In this document: in pieces, positions 36,428-45,512 of the stretch
Position numbering within the stretch: position 1 is the stretch's first letter
How the letters are laid out: each line of letters starts with the position of its first letter
Source of the DNA: Nitrogeniibacter mangrovi
Lineage (GTDB): Bacteria; Pseudomonadota; Gammaproteobacteria; Burkholderiales; Rhodocyclaceae
NCBI RefSeq assembly: GCF_010983895.1
Contig: NZ_CP048836.1
Span: 2,418,001-2,482,000, forward strand
DNA length: 64,000 nt
Direction: 5' to 3'
Translations under genes and position numbers: made by a program
Notes under the pieces: model-generated
Told to the model about the DNA's origin: nothing
Database searches by the model: none
Seen by the model: the letters and a program-made list of their open reading frames with translations, nothing else

Positions 36428-37552
36428 ATGGCCAACAAGCGTGATTATTACGAAGTGCTGGGCGTCAATCGCGACGTCGACGAAGCGGACCTGAAGAAGG
36501 CCTATCGCAAGCTGGCGATGAAATACCACCCGGACCGCAATCCGGGCAATGCCGAGGCGGAGGAACACTTCAAAGAAGTCAAGGAAGCCTACGAGGTGCT
36601 GTCCGACGGGGACAAGCGCGCCGCCTATGACCAATACGGCCACGCCGGCGTGGATCCGAGCATGGGCGCCGGGCCCGGCGCGCGGGGCTTCGACGGCTTC
36701 GCCGACGCCTTCAGCGATATCTTCGGCGACATCTTCGGCGGCGGCGGCCGCGGCGGGCGGTCGAACGTCTACCGTGGCGCGGACCTGCGCTACAACCTCG
36801 AAATCTCCCTGGAAGAGGCGGCCCGCGGCGCCGAGAAGACCATCCGCATCCCGACCCAGGAACATTGCGACGCCTGTAGCGGTTCGGGCGCCAAGCCCGG
36901 CACCCAGGCCAAGCCCTGCCCCACCTGCGGTGGCGCCGGCCAGGTCCGCATTCAGCAGGGTTTCTTCTCGATCCAGCAGACCTGCCCGAAATGCCACGGG
37001 TCGGGTTCGTACATTCCCGAACCGTGCACCACCTGCCATGGCGCCGGCCGGGTGAAGAAGCAGAAGACGCTGGAAGTCAAGATTCCGGCGGGCATCGACG
37101 ACGGCATGCGCCTGCGTCACGGCGGCCATGGCGAGCCGGGCATCAATGGCGGCCCCGCCGGCGATCTCTACGTGGAGATCCACATCCGCGCGCACTCGGT
37201 GTTCCAGCGCGACGGCGACGACCTGCATTGCGAAATGCCGATCAACTTCGTCACCGCGGCGCTCGGTGGCGAGATCGAGATTCCCACCCTCGACGGCATG
37301 GCCCGCATCAAGATCCCGCCCGAGACTCAGACCGGCAAGGTCTTCCGCCTGCGTGGCAAGGGCATCAAGAACGTGCGCAGCCATGTCCAGGGCGATCTGA
37401 TGTGCCACGTGCTGGTGGAGACGCCGGTCAAGCTCACCGACCGCCAGAAGGAGCTGCTGGAGGAATTCAACACCATCGCGCTCGAGAATGCCGACCGGCA
37501 GAACCCGAAAGCGAAGTCGTGGATGGACAAGGTCAAGGAGTTCTTCCAATAG
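36428..37552 (+). CDS. dnaJ: Chaperone protein DnaJ (Hsp40)
   Basis: 374 residues. The J domain carries HPD in [10 protein letters not shown], a Gly/Phe-rich stretch follows, and four CxxCxGxG zinc repeats ([32 protein letters not shown]) are intact. The C-terminal substrate-binding domain is complete. It stimulates the DnaK ATPase and ends the grpE-dnaK-dnaJ unit at a strong terminator. Confidence 0.98.
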   Translation: MANKRDYYEVLGVNRDVDEADLKKAYRKLAMKYHPDRNPGNAEAEEHFKEVKEAYEVLSDGDKRAAYDQYGHAGVDPSMGAGPGARGFDGFADAFSDIFGDIFGGGGRGGRSNVYRGADLRYNLEISLEEAARGAEKTIRIPTQEHCDACSGSGAKPGTQAKPCPTCGGAGQVRIQQGFFSIQQTCPKCHGSGSYIPEPCTTCHGAGRVKKQKTLEVKIPAGIDDGMRLRHGGHGEPGINGGPAGDLYVEIHIRAHSVFQRDGDDLHCEMPINFVTAALGGEIEIPTLDGMARIKIPPETQTGKVFRLRGKGIKNVRSHVQGDLMCHVLVETPVKLTDRQKELLEEFNTIALENADRQNPKAKSWMDKVKEFFQ

Positions 37553-37573
37553 ACGCCGCCAGTCACGACCACC

Positions 37574-37599
37574 GGCCCGGGCCACGCCCGGGCTTTTTT
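37574..37599 (+). terminator. Rho-independent terminator after dnaJ
   Basis: GCCCGGG (37575-37581) and CCCGGGC (37587-37593) arms with a 5-base loop are followed by six T residues. The rest of the 215-base gap to the next gene shows no gene or clear regulatory motif. Confidence 0.93.
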
Positions 37600-37767
37600 G
37601 TCGACGCGCCCCTGGCACATCGCGCTCAAGTTGGCCGATGACGCTGCCGTAGTCCCATCAGTACATGCGCAAGTGCCGATCGGCCTGTCATCATGCCGCA
37701 GTGCGACTCGCTCATTTCGTTCGATTCAACGCACCCATCGCGAAGCAACAAAAACACATACGAGACT

Positions 37768-38913
37768 ATGCGATACGACATTCTTGGCCGTAGCTTGCTG
37801 GCGCTGGCGGCGAGCGCCCTGTTTTCCTTTTCCGCCCATGCCGACCCCGGGGTGACCGACACCTCGATCCATCTGGGCATGTCATCCCCCTTCTCCGGCC
37901 CCAACGGCGAGTACGGCATCACCATGCGCACCGGTGTCGAGGCCGCGCTGGCCGAGGTGAACGCGAAGGGCGGTGTCAACGGGCGCAAGATCACGCTCAC
38001 CGCCCTCGACGACGGTTACGAGACCGAACGCAGTGTCGCCAACACCCACAAGCTCATCGAGAACGACAAGGTCTTCGCCCTGATCGCTTACTACGGTTCG
38101 AGCCCGACCACCGCCGCCATGAAGGTGTTCAGTGCCGCGCAGGTGCCGCTGGTGGGCACCATCAGCGGCGCCGGCACCCTGCGCGATCCGGTCAATCGCT
38201 ACATGTTCAACCTGCGCGCCAGCTATGCCGACGAGACCGCTGCCATCGTCAAGCACCTGCTGGGCATCGGCATCACCAACATCGCGGTCTTCTACCAGGA
38301 CGACGGCTTCGGCAAGTCCGGGCTCGACGGCGTGACCCGTACGCTGGCCGAGCATGACCTCAAGCCCAGTGCGGTCGCCGCCATCGCACGCAATGCCACC
38401 GACGCCTCCGCCGCGGTCAAGACCATCGCCGCAGCCAACCCCCAAGCGGTCGTCATGGTCACCCTGCTCAAGCCGACCGCCGCCTTCGTCACCGCCATGC
38501 ACGCGGCCGGGCAGCAACCCCAGTTCGTGACCCTCTCGCCCATCGGCGCCGATCTGCTGGTCAAGGACATGGGTGCCGACAAGGCCCGCGGCATCGGCAT
38601 CACCCAGGTCATGCCCTATCCGTGGAACGACGCCCTGCCGCTGGTTCGGGACTACAGGCATGCGATCGGCGTGGTCGACAAGACCGCGGAACCGTCCTAC
38701 TACGGACTCGAAGGCTATGTCGCCGGACGCGTCATGATCGAGGCGCTCAAGCGCATCAATGGCGAACCGACCCGGGAAAAACTCGTCGCCGCACTGGAGC
38801 AGGCGCCCATCGACCTGAAGGGTTTCAGGGTGCAGTTCACACCGGACAACCATTCCGGCTCGCGCTTCGTCGAACTGACCATCCTCGGACGCAACGGCCA
38901 GATCCTGCGCTGA
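37768..38913 (+). CDS. Branched-chain amino-acid-type ABC transporter substrate-binding protein
   Basis: 381 residues with a signal peptide ending near SFSAHA (~28). The Peripla_BP_6/LivK-like fold starts IHLGMSSPFSGPNGEYG, with AEVNAKGGVNGRKI and the VFYQDDGFGKSG region. Such proteins bind amino acids, amides or aromatic acids outside the membrane. No permease or ATPase genes adjoin it, so it may serve a remote transporter or a sensor. Ligand unknown. A strong terminator follows. Confidence 0.88.
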   Translation: MRYDILGRSLLALAASALFSFSAHADPGVTDTSIHLGMSSPFSGPNGEYGITMRTGVEAALAEVNAKGGVNGRKITLTALDDGYETERSVANTHKLIENDKVFALIAYYGSSPTTAAMKVFSAAQVPLVGTISGAGTLRDPVNRYMFNLRASYADETAAIVKHLLGIGITNIAVFYQDDGFGKSGLDGVTRTLAEHDLKPSAVAAIARNATDASAAVKTIAAANPQAVVMVTLLKPTAAFVTAMHAAGQQPQFVTLSPIGADLLVKDMGADKARGIGITQVMPYPWNDALPLVRDYRHAIGVVDKTAEPSYYGLEGYVAGRVMIEALKRINGEPTREKLVAALEQAPIDLKGFRVQFTPDNHSGSRFVELTILGRNGQILR

Positions 38914-38937
38914 ACCCGAGTTCAGGGTCTGCATCAT

Positions 38938-38974
38938 CGAAAACGGGCGCCCCGGTCGGGGCGCCCGTTTTATT
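38938..38974 (+). terminator. Rho-independent terminator
   Basis: Fourteen-base arms AAACGGGCGCCCCG/CGGGGCGCCCGTTT (38941-38970) with a tiny loop end in TTTTATT. It follows the substrate-binding protein and is 30 bases from the convergent regulator gene; the A run on the left means it may work in both directions. Confidence 0.93.
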
Positions 38975-39003
38975 CGAGTGGCGATGAAATCGCCGTAAAT
39001 CCG

Positions 39004-39729
39004 TCAGAAACCGCCGGTTTCCGCTTCCACTTCGAGCGCATCGATGTCCGCCCGCATGACCGCACTGCCCGGCGCTGGGGGCATGAGAATGCCTTCACGC
39101 TTGAAAGCCGCCACCACCCGACTCGCCGTCTCCACCGTGATCCCGAGAATGGCGGCAATGTCCGCCGAGGCGAGACGGATGATCTGGGTGCATTCTCGCG
39201 AGGTCCGCAGACGCAGGAGCAAGCGCGCCACGCGCACCCGCGCCGGTGCGCTGCCGGCGGTCAGCTCGGCCAGCCACACCTGCGCCTCGGTGAGCGCGTC
39301 CGCCGCTTTCTCAAGCATGCGCTCGGCCACGCCCGGGTCGAGCGACTTGAGCTTGTCCACGGAGGCGAGCGGCAGGCGGCAAATGCGTACCGGCCCCACC
39401 GCGATCGCAGAAGCTTCGTAGTCGCGCCCGCTGAGCACCTCGAGCCCGGCCAGATCCCCGGGCTTGACGATGCGCACGATGCGCGCGGAGCCGTCGACAC
39501 CGTGACGCACCAGCTTCACGGCGCCCTCACGCACGGTGTACAGCGCCTCACTGCGGGCCCCCTGATGGTAGAGCACTTGCTTGGAGGCACAGCGCAGGTC
39601 GTCGAAACAGTCCTGCACGATGGCGATCTGCTCGGGTTTGAGTACCGAAAACAGCGCAGAACGACGCACCGGGCAGGTCGAGCAGTCGGTGTGCCCGATC
39701 CAGTGTGCAGAAGAAGCCGAACGCGTCAT
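39004..39729 (-). CDS. Crp/Fnr-family transcription regulator
   Basis: 241 residues with an N-terminal cNMP-like domain (EGAVKLVRHG, KPGDLAGLEVL) and a helix-turn-helix (SADIAAILGITVETASRVVAAFKREG). Cysteines at 16 and 19 (DCSTC) and Cys117 in VRICRLP, a spot that aligns roughly with FNR Cys122, suggest a possible Fe-S or redox role; the third N-terminal FNR cysteine is absent. Other Cys are at 41 and 47. It is convergent with the LivK-like gene, and cysS ends 58 bases beyond its start. Ligand and regulon unknown. Confidence 0.88.
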   Translation of the reverse strand: MTRSASSAHWIGHTDCSTCPVRRSALFSVLKPEQIAIVQDCFDDLRCASKQVLYHQGARSEALYTVREGAVKLVRHGVDGSARIVRIVKPGDLAGLEVLSGRDYEASAIAVGPVRICRLPLASVDKLKSLDPGVAERMLEKAADALTEAQVWLAELTAGSAPARVRVARLLLRLRTSRECTQIIRLASADIAAILGITVETASRVVAAFKREGILMPPAPGSAVMRADIDALEVEAETGGF

Positions 39730-39787
39730 GGGATCAGATTGTGGCCGGTTCGACGGACAAAGACCGTGACATAGCTGTCAGAACTCC

Positions 39788-41170
39788 TCACGCGCGCCGC
39801 CAGACGGTGCCCTGCGGCCCGTCTTCGAGGACGATGCCGTCTTCGAGCAGGCGGGCACGGATGCGATCCGCAGTGGCGAAATCCTTCGCCTTCTTGGCGG
39901 CCAGGCGCTCCGCGATCGCCGTTTCGATCGCCACGACATCGGCCGATTCGCCCGGCACGTCGCCTTGCAGGAACTCGGTGGGCGCTCGTTGGAGCAGGCC
40001 GAGAATGCCGCCCAGCGCACGCAACTGCGCCGCCAGCGCCACATCCTGACTGCGGTTGACCTCGGAGGCGAGCTCAAACAGCACCGACACCGCCCCGGCG
40101 GTGTTGAAGTCATCGTTCATCGCGGCCTTGAAGCGCACGCACCACGGATTGTCCCAGTCTGCCTCGACCGCCCCCCCTTCCGGCGCCAGCTTGAGCGCCG
40201 TGTACAGACGCGTCAGCGCCTGGCGCGCATCATCCAGATGGGCGTCACTGTAGTTGAGCGGGCTGCGGTAGTGCGCCCGCAGAATGAAGAAACGCACCAC
40301 CTCGGCGTCATAACGGGCCAGCACGTCGCGGATCGTGAAGAAGTTGCCCAGGCTCTTGGACATCTTCTCGTCATCGACCCGCACGAATCCGTTGTGCATC
40401 CAGTAATTCACATAGGCGTGACCGTGCGCGCCCTCGCTCTGGGCGATCTCGTTCTCGTGATGGGGAAACTGAAGATCCTGGCCGCCACCGTGAATGTCGA
40501 AATGCTCGCCGAGCAGTGCCGAGCTCATGGCCGAACACTCGATGTGCCAGCCGGGTCGGCCAGCGCCCCAGGGCGATTCCCAGCGCGCCTCGGCCGGTTC
40601 GTCGGCCTTGGCATGTTTCCACAGCACGAAGTCGAGCGGATCGCGCTTGCCGTCAGCGACATCGACCCGCTCGCCGGCGCGCAGGTCGTCCAGCGACTTG
40701 CCCGACAGGCGGCCGTAGGCGGGAAACTTGCGCACCGAATAGCACACGTCCCGGTTTGCGGCGACATAGGCCAGGCCGTTGGTCTGCAACGACTCGATCA
40801 TGGCGAGCATCTCGGCGACATGATCGGTGGCCCGGGGCTCCGCGTCGGGGCGCACAACCCCCAGTGCGTCGGCATCCTCGTGCATGGCGGCAATGAAACG
40901 GTCGGTCAGCGCGCGAATCGACTCACCGTTTTCCTGCGCCCTGCGGATGATCTTGTCGTCGATATCGGTGATGTTGCGCACGTAAGTGACATCGAAGCCA
41001 CTGGCCCGCAGCCAGCGCACCACCAGATCGAAAACCACCATCACCCGCGCGTGACCGAGATGGCACAGATCGTAGACCGTCATGCCGCACACGTACATGC
41101 GCACCCGGCCGGGTTCGATCGGTTGGAAGACTTCCTTTTCCCGCGTCAGCGAGTTGTATATCGTCAGCAT
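39788..41170 (-). CDS. cysS: Cysteinyl-tRNA synthetase
   Basis: 460 residues, the usual length. It charges tRNA-Cys. The class I HIGH motif reads CHLGHAR, KMSKS is DEKMSKS, and zinc-site residues CGMTVYD and the later HIECS and HGGGQDL are clear. The ATG at 41170 is chosen from the family start MLTIYNSL; the longer upstream frame crosses a terminator-like hairpin. It is divergent from the TPR gene. Confidence 0.98.
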   Translation of the reverse strand: MLTIYNSLTREKEVFQPIEPGRVRMYVCGMTVYDLCHLGHARVMVVFDLVVRWLRASGFDVTYVRNITDIDDKIIRRAQENGESIRALTDRFIAAMHEDADALGVVRPDAEPRATDHVAEMLAMIESLQTNGLAYVAANRDVCYSVRKFPAYGRLSGKSLDDLRAGERVDVADGKRDPLDFVLWKHAKADEPAEARWESPWGAGRPGWHIECSAMSSALLGEHFDIHGGGQDLQFPHHENEIAQSEGAHGHAYVNYWMHNGFVRVDDEKMSKSLGNFFTIRDVLARYDAEVVRFFILRAHYRSPLNYSDAHLDDARQALTRLYTALKLAPEGGAVEADWDNPWCVRFKAAMNDDFNTAGAVSVLFELASEVNRSQDVALAAQLRALGGILGLLQRAPTEFLQGDVPGESADVVAIETAIAERLAAKKAKDFATADRIRARLLEDGIVLEDGPQGTVWRRA

Positions 41171-41214
41171 CGTGCAGTGAATCGGTCCTGACCGCGCTCC
41201 ACCACGCCGTATAC

Positions 41215-41243
41215 AAAAAAAGCGGGCTCGTCGAGGAACCCGC
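41215..41243 (-). terminator. Terminator-like hairpin in the cysS leader
   Basis: On the minus strand GCGGGTTC-CTCGAC-GAGCCCGC is followed by seven T residues and lies 44 bases before the cysS ATG. There is no leftward gene upstream to terminate, since the TPR gene diverges. It may be an attenuator for cysS, or mark an unannotated small transcript. Confidence 0.7.
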
Positions 41244-41355
41244 CCGGGCCGGCGGCAGTCGTGCGCTGATTGAGACTGGTATCGGGTTTGTTGGTAGAAT
41301 GCCGCGTTGATCCAAGGCCTTTGGGCCGCAACATCAGGCGCCGAAGTATAACACA

Positions 41356-42455
41356 ATGACCATTCCCTTCTTTCGCACGGGCAGCGCGGTTCTGGCCTTG
41401 TCGTTCCTGATCTGCCAGCCCGCGTTCGCGTCGGTGGCCGACATCCAGTCGATGATCGACAAGGGGCAGTACGCCGAAGCGCTCAAACAGGCCGACCAGG
41501 ATCTGACCGCGTCACCGCGCGATCCGCAGACGCGATTCCTGAAGGGCATCGCGCTGACCGAGATGAACCGGTCCGACGACGCCATCGAGGTGTTCTCGAA
41601 GCTCACCCACGACTACCCGGAATTGCCCGAGCCATACAACAACCTGGCGGTGCTGTATGCGCAGAAGAGCGAGTTCGACAAGGCGAAGAGTGCGCTCGAG
41701 ATGGCCATCCGCACCCATCCAAGCTACGCCACCGCGCACGAAAACCTCGGCGACGTCTATGCCCGTCTGGCCCGACAGGCCTACAACAAGGCGCTGCAGA
41801 TCGACGCCGCCAACACCTCGGCCAAATCCAAGCTCGCCCTGATCCGACAGCTCATGACGGTCTCCGGCGTCCCGGGCGAGACGGTCTCCGGCGTCCCGGG
41901 CGAGACGGTCGCCGCCGCAGCACCCGCCACGCCGGCACCGCCCACGCCTGTGGCCGACACTGCTCCGGCATCCGAGGCGCCCGTTGCCACACCGGCACCG
42001 GAAGCCCCTCCCGCGCCGGCGCCGGCCAAGGAGGCCCCCGCGAGCCCGCCACCGGCGGTCGCGGCACCTCAACCGGCCGCGCCCGAGCCTGCCCCGGTCG
42101 CCACCAATGACAGCGCGGCGATCGAGACGGCCGTTCTGGCCTGGGCGCAGGCGTGGTCGGCCAAGGACGTGACCGCCTATCTGTCGCATTACGCCACCGA
42201 CTTCGACCCGCCGGGGGCAAATCCCGTCAGCGCTGGGAGGCCGAGCGCCAGCACCTGGTCGGCGAAAAACCCGGGCAAATCGACGTGAACATCGACGACC
42301 TGAGCATCAAGATCACCGGCAAGGACACCGCCTCGGCCGTGTTTCGTCAGCACTATCGTTCGAGCACCTTCACCGGATCGACCGACAAGACCCTGAAGCT
42401 GGTGCGCCGCCAGGGTCAATGGAAGATCCGTCAGGAACTGATCGGGCGGCATTGA
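41356..42455 (+). pseudogene. TPR protein with SnoaL/NTF2-like C-terminus, frameshifted
   Basis: The + frame from 41356 encodes a signal peptide, TPR repeats ([48 protein letters not shown]), a Pro/Ala-rich linker and the start of a small alpha-beta domain (WAQAWSAKDVTAYLSHYATDF). It then loses frame in GGGGG at 42213-42217, after which the frame starting 42213 continues the domain (WEAERQHLVGE to LVRRQGQWKIRQELIGRH) to a stop at 42455. One extra G would restore the frame. It may be a real mutation, a sequencing error or a slippage site. The next gene ends in a related domain. Confidence 0.85.
41857..41904 (+). repeat. Tandem 24-base duplication in the TPR gene
   Basis: The 24-base unit starting ACGGTCTCCGGCGTCCC occurs twice with no difference and codes for VSGVPGET twice, just before the Pro/Ala linker. 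It is in-frame and looks recent. Confidence 0.95.
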
Positions 42456-42457
42456 GC

Positions 42458-43636
42458 ATGAAGCGTCTATCGTTGTTCGTTCTGCTGGCGCTGGCCTGCC
42501 TGCTGCCGCTCGGTGTCCGGGCAGCGGCCACAGTGACCGACAACGGCCCCGGAGCCGACCTGCAGCGCGTGTTCGACGCCATCGAGCAGAACGACCTCGA
42601 GCTCGCGCTCGAGCGCACCGACGCCCTCCTCAAGGTGTATCCGAACTTCCGCCTCGCCAACCTGATCAAGGGCGATCTGCTCCTGGCGCGGGCGCAGCCA
42701 CTGTCGACCTTCGGCAACGTGCGCGGCGACCCGGGCCAGATCGAGGATCTGCGCGAAGAGGCGATCGCCCGCCTGCGCGCCTACCACAACAAGCCCAACA
42801 CCGACTACGTTCCCCGTTACCTGCTGCAGATGGGGCCGGAACAGAAATACGCGGTGGTGGTCGATACCCGTCGCGCCCGACTCTACGTCTATCGCAACGA
42901 TCATGGCACGCCGCGCTTCGTCGCCGATTTCTACGCCAGCCACGGCAAGGCCGGTGCCGACAAGACGCGCGAGGGCGACATGAAGACGCCGGTGGGCGTC
43001 TATCACGTGGTCTCCGAGATTGATGGCGGCAAACTGCCCGCGCTGTACGGCGACGGCGCCTTCCCCCTCAACTACCCCAACGCCTGGGACAAACGGCTCG
43101 GGCGTACCGGCTACGGCATCTGGCTGCATGGCGTCCCGCACGACACCTACTCGCGTCCGCCGCGTACGTCGGAAGGCTGCGTGGTGCTGGCCAACCAGGA
43201 TCTCAACACCCTGTCCCACTACGTTCAGGTCGGTCTCACCCCGGTCATCATCAGCAACGAGATCGAGTGGCTGTCGCTCGACGACTGGCAGAACGAACGC
43301 AGCGCCCTGAAAATGGCCATCGAGTCGTGGCGCAAGGACTGGGAAAGCCTGGACGTGGATCGTTACCTGGCGCACTACGCACACGCGTTCAAGAGCGACA
43401 CGCTGAGTCAGGACGCGTGGCGTGCGCGCAAGCGCGCTGTCGCGCAACACAAGTCCTGGATCAAGGTGGGGGTGGCCAAGATGAGCATGCTGCTCAGCCC
43501 GGGACGCGACGGCGCGGTCGAGGTCACATTCGAACAGAACTATCGCAGCAACAACTTCAACGAGGTCAGCCGCAAGCGCCAGTACTGGATCAAGGAAGAC
43601 GGCCAGTGGCGTATTGCCTATGAGGGCGCGGGCTGA
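42458..43636 (+). CDS. L,D-transpeptidase (YkuD) with C-terminal NTF2-like domain
   Basis: 392 residues with a signal peptide (KRLSLFVLLALACLLPLG). The middle holds the YkuD catalytic domain (YAVVVDTRRARLYVY; GDMKTPVGVYHV; WLHGVP; SEGCVVLAN with the catalytic Cys). These enzymes make 3-3 peptidoglycan cross-links or attach proteins to peptidoglycan. The C-terminus (WRKDWESLDVDRYLAHYA) is a SnoaL/NTF2-like domain similar to that of the preceding frameshifted gene. It starts 2 bases after that gene's stop. Confidence 0.92.
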   Translation: MKRLSLFVLLALACLLPLGVRAAATVTDNGPGADLQRVFDAIEQNDLELALERTDALLKVYPNFRLANLIKGDLLLARAQPLSTFGNVRGDPGQIEDLREEAIARLRAYHNKPNTDYVPRYLLQMGPEQKYAVVVDTRRARLYVYRNDHGTPRFVADFYASHGKAGADKTREGDMKTPVGVYHVVSEIDGGKLPALYGDGAFPLNYPNAWDKRLGRTGYGIWLHGVPHDTYSRPPRTSEGCVVLANQDLNTLSHYVQVGLTPVIISNEIEWLSLDDWQNERSALKMAIESWRKDWESLDVDRYLAHYAHAFKSDTLSQDAWRARKRAVAQHKSWIKVGVAKMSMLLSPGRDGAVEVTFEQNYRSNNFNEVSRKRQYWIKEDGQWRIAYEGAG

Positions 43637-43657
43637 CCGCCAGCGGAACCACTACCG

Positions 43658-44218
43658 ATGAAATCGATGCTTCTCGGCGCCCTGCTCGCCGTCACCACCC
43701 TTGTCGCCCACGCCGGCCCCGCGGTCGTGCTCGAGACGTCACAAGGCAACATCACGCTGGAACTGGATGCCGAACGTGCGCCGGTCACCACGCAGAATTT
43801 TATCGAGTACGTGCGCAGCGGTTTCTACGATGGCACGATCTTCCATCGCGTGATCGACGGCTTCATGATCCAGGGCGGCGGCTTCGAACCCGGCATGAAG
43901 CAGAAGCCCACCCGCGACCCGATCATCAACGAAGCCAAGAACGGCCTCAAGAACGCAGTGGGCACGATCGCCATGGCGCGCACCCAGGATCCGAACTCGG
44001 CCACCGCCCAGTTCTTCATCAACGTTGCCGACAACCGGACTTTGGACTATCCCTCCTTTGACGGCTGGGGATATGCCGTGTTCGGCCGGGTCGTCGACGG
44101 CATGGACGTGGTCATGCGGATCGCCAAGGTCCGCACGGCGCAAAAAGGCTACCATGGGGACGTTCCGGTCGAGGATGTGATCATCCGCAAGGCCCGCGTC
44201 CTGGCCGACCGTCCCTGA
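43658..44218 (+). CDS. ppiA: Periplasmic peptidyl-prolyl cis-trans isomerase (cyclophilin)
   Basis: 186 residues with a signal peptide ([17 protein letters not shown]). The cyclophilin core is clear: [34 protein letters not shown]. It is an exported folding catalyst. A close cytoplasmic paralogue follows 34 bases on. The symbol reflects location and pairing. Confidence 0.9.
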   Translation: MKSMLLGALLAVTTLVAHAGPAVVLETSQGNITLELDAERAPVTTQNFIEYVRSGFYDGTIFHRVIDGFMIQGGGFEPGMKQKPTRDPIINEAKNGLKNAVGTIAMARTQDPNSATAQFFINVADNRTLDYPSFDGWGYAVFGRVVDGMDVVMRIAKVRTAQKGYHGDVPVEDVIIRKARVLADRP

Positions 44219-44252
44219 CACACCACTGGAAACACCCAAGGAGAAACTCCTC

Positions 44253-44747
44253 ATGGCAGTCAAGCTGCACACCAATCATGGCGTGATCACCCTGGAACTG
44301 GACGCCGACAAGGCGCCCGAGACCGTCAAGAACTTCCTCGCCTATGTCGAGGCCGGCCATTTCGACAACACCCTGTTCCATCGCGTGATCGACGGCTTCA
44401 TGATCCAGGGCGGCGGGTTCGAGCCGGGCATGACGCAAAAGCCCACCAACGCCCCGGTCAAGAACGAGGCGGACAACGGCCTCAAGAACGAGCGCGGCAC
44501 CATCGCCATGGCGCGTACCCAGGATCCGCATTCGGCCACCGCCCAGTTCTTCATCAACGTGGCCGATAACGACTTCCTGAATTTCCGCTCCCCCACCGCC
44601 CAGGGCTGGGGCTACTGCGTCTTTGGCCGTGTCAGCGAAGGCATGGACGTGGTCGACGCCATCAAGGGCGTGCAGACGCGCTCTGCCGGCTTCCATCAGG
44701 ACGTGCCGGCCGAGGACGTGATCATCGAGCGCGCCGAAGTGGTCTGA
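44253..44747 (+). CDS. ppiB: Cytoplasmic peptidyl-prolyl cis-trans isomerase B
   Basis: 164 residues with no signal peptide. Motifs [15 protein letters not shown] and [20 protein letters not shown] mark a cyclophilin. It starts behind AAGGAGAAA. It lies between ppiA and lpxH, a common order in this group. Confidence 0.95.
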   Translation: MAVKLHTNHGVITLELDADKAPETVKNFLAYVEAGHFDNTLFHRVIDGFMIQGGGFEPGMTQKPTNAPVKNEADNGLKNERGTIAMARTQDPHSATAQFFINVADNDFLNFRSPTAQGWGYCVFGRVSEGMDVVDAIKGVQTRSAGFHQDVPAEDVIIERAEVV

Positions 44748-44758
44748 CCGGCGGCTCG

Positions 44759-45493
44759 ATGGCCATCTCCGACCTGTTCATCGCCGATCTGCATCTGTGC
44801 AGCGAAACGCCCGACACCGTTCGGGCGTTTTTCGCTTTTCTGGACGGCCCGGCCCGGGAGGCTCGCCGCCTGTTCATTCTCGGCGATCTGTTCGAATACT
44901 GGGCCGGCGACGACGACCTGGACTCACCGTTCAATGTGCAGGTCTGTGAGCGCTTGCGACACCTCACCGAGGGCGGCATCGAGACCTTCTTCATCGCCGG
45001 CAACCGCGACTTCCTCATCGGCCCGGCCTTCGCCGAGCGCACCGGCATCCACCTGATCGACGAGCCCTTCCCCATCGACGTCGGCGGGCGCAAGGCGATC
45101 CTCATGCACGGCGACGTGCTGTGCACCGATGACGTGGCCTATCAGGCGTTCCGCGCACAGGTGCGCCAACCGGCCTGGAAAGCCGCCTTCCTGGCCAAAC
45201 CACTGGCCGAGCGCAAGGCGCTGATCGCACACATGCGCGAGCGCAGCGAGGCAAGCAAGCAGGCGACGGCGCTGGAAATCATGGACGTGAACGGCGACGC
45301 GGTGACCGAGACCTTCCGCGCCAACACGTGTGATCTGATCATTCACGGCCACACGCATCGCCCGGCAACCCATCGCCAGGAGATCGACGGCAAGGTGTGC
45401 GAACGGTGGGTGCTGGCCGACTGGCACGGCAACGCGCCGTGTCTGGTCGTCGAAGACGACCGCTTGCGCAGGCGCGATTTCGCGCCGGGCTGA
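44759..45493 (+). CDS. lpxH: UDP-2,3-diacylglucosamine diphosphatase LpxH
   Basis: 244 residues. It cleaves UDP-2,3-diacylglucosamine to lipid X in lipid A synthesis. The metallophosphoesterase motifs are present: FIADLHL, ILGDLFEYW, AGNRDF, MHGDVLCTDD, and HGHTHRP. It starts 11 bases after ppiB. It converges on metZ with 19 bases between; a small CGCCA/TGGCG hairpin is there. Confidence 0.96.
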   Translation: MAISDLFIADLHLCSETPDTVRAFFAFLDGPAREARRLFILGDLFEYWAGDDDLDSPFNVQVCERLRHLTEGGIETFFIAGNRDFLIGPAFAERTGIHLIDEPFPIDVGGRKAILMHGDVLCTDDVAYQAFRAQVRQPAWKAAFLAKPLAERKALIAHMRERSEASKQATALEIMDVNGDAVTETFRANTCDLIIHGHTHRPATHRQEIDGKVCERWVLADWHGNAPCLVVEDDRLRRRDFAPG

Positions 45494-45512
45494 ATACGCC
45501 AGGTTTGGCGGC

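Noticed and set aside
34257-37618. Long minus-strand frames opposite dnaK and dnaJ
   Set aside because: dnaK and dnaJ are unmistakable on the + strand. The antisense frames show only His/Gly/Asp-rich composition from GC bias.
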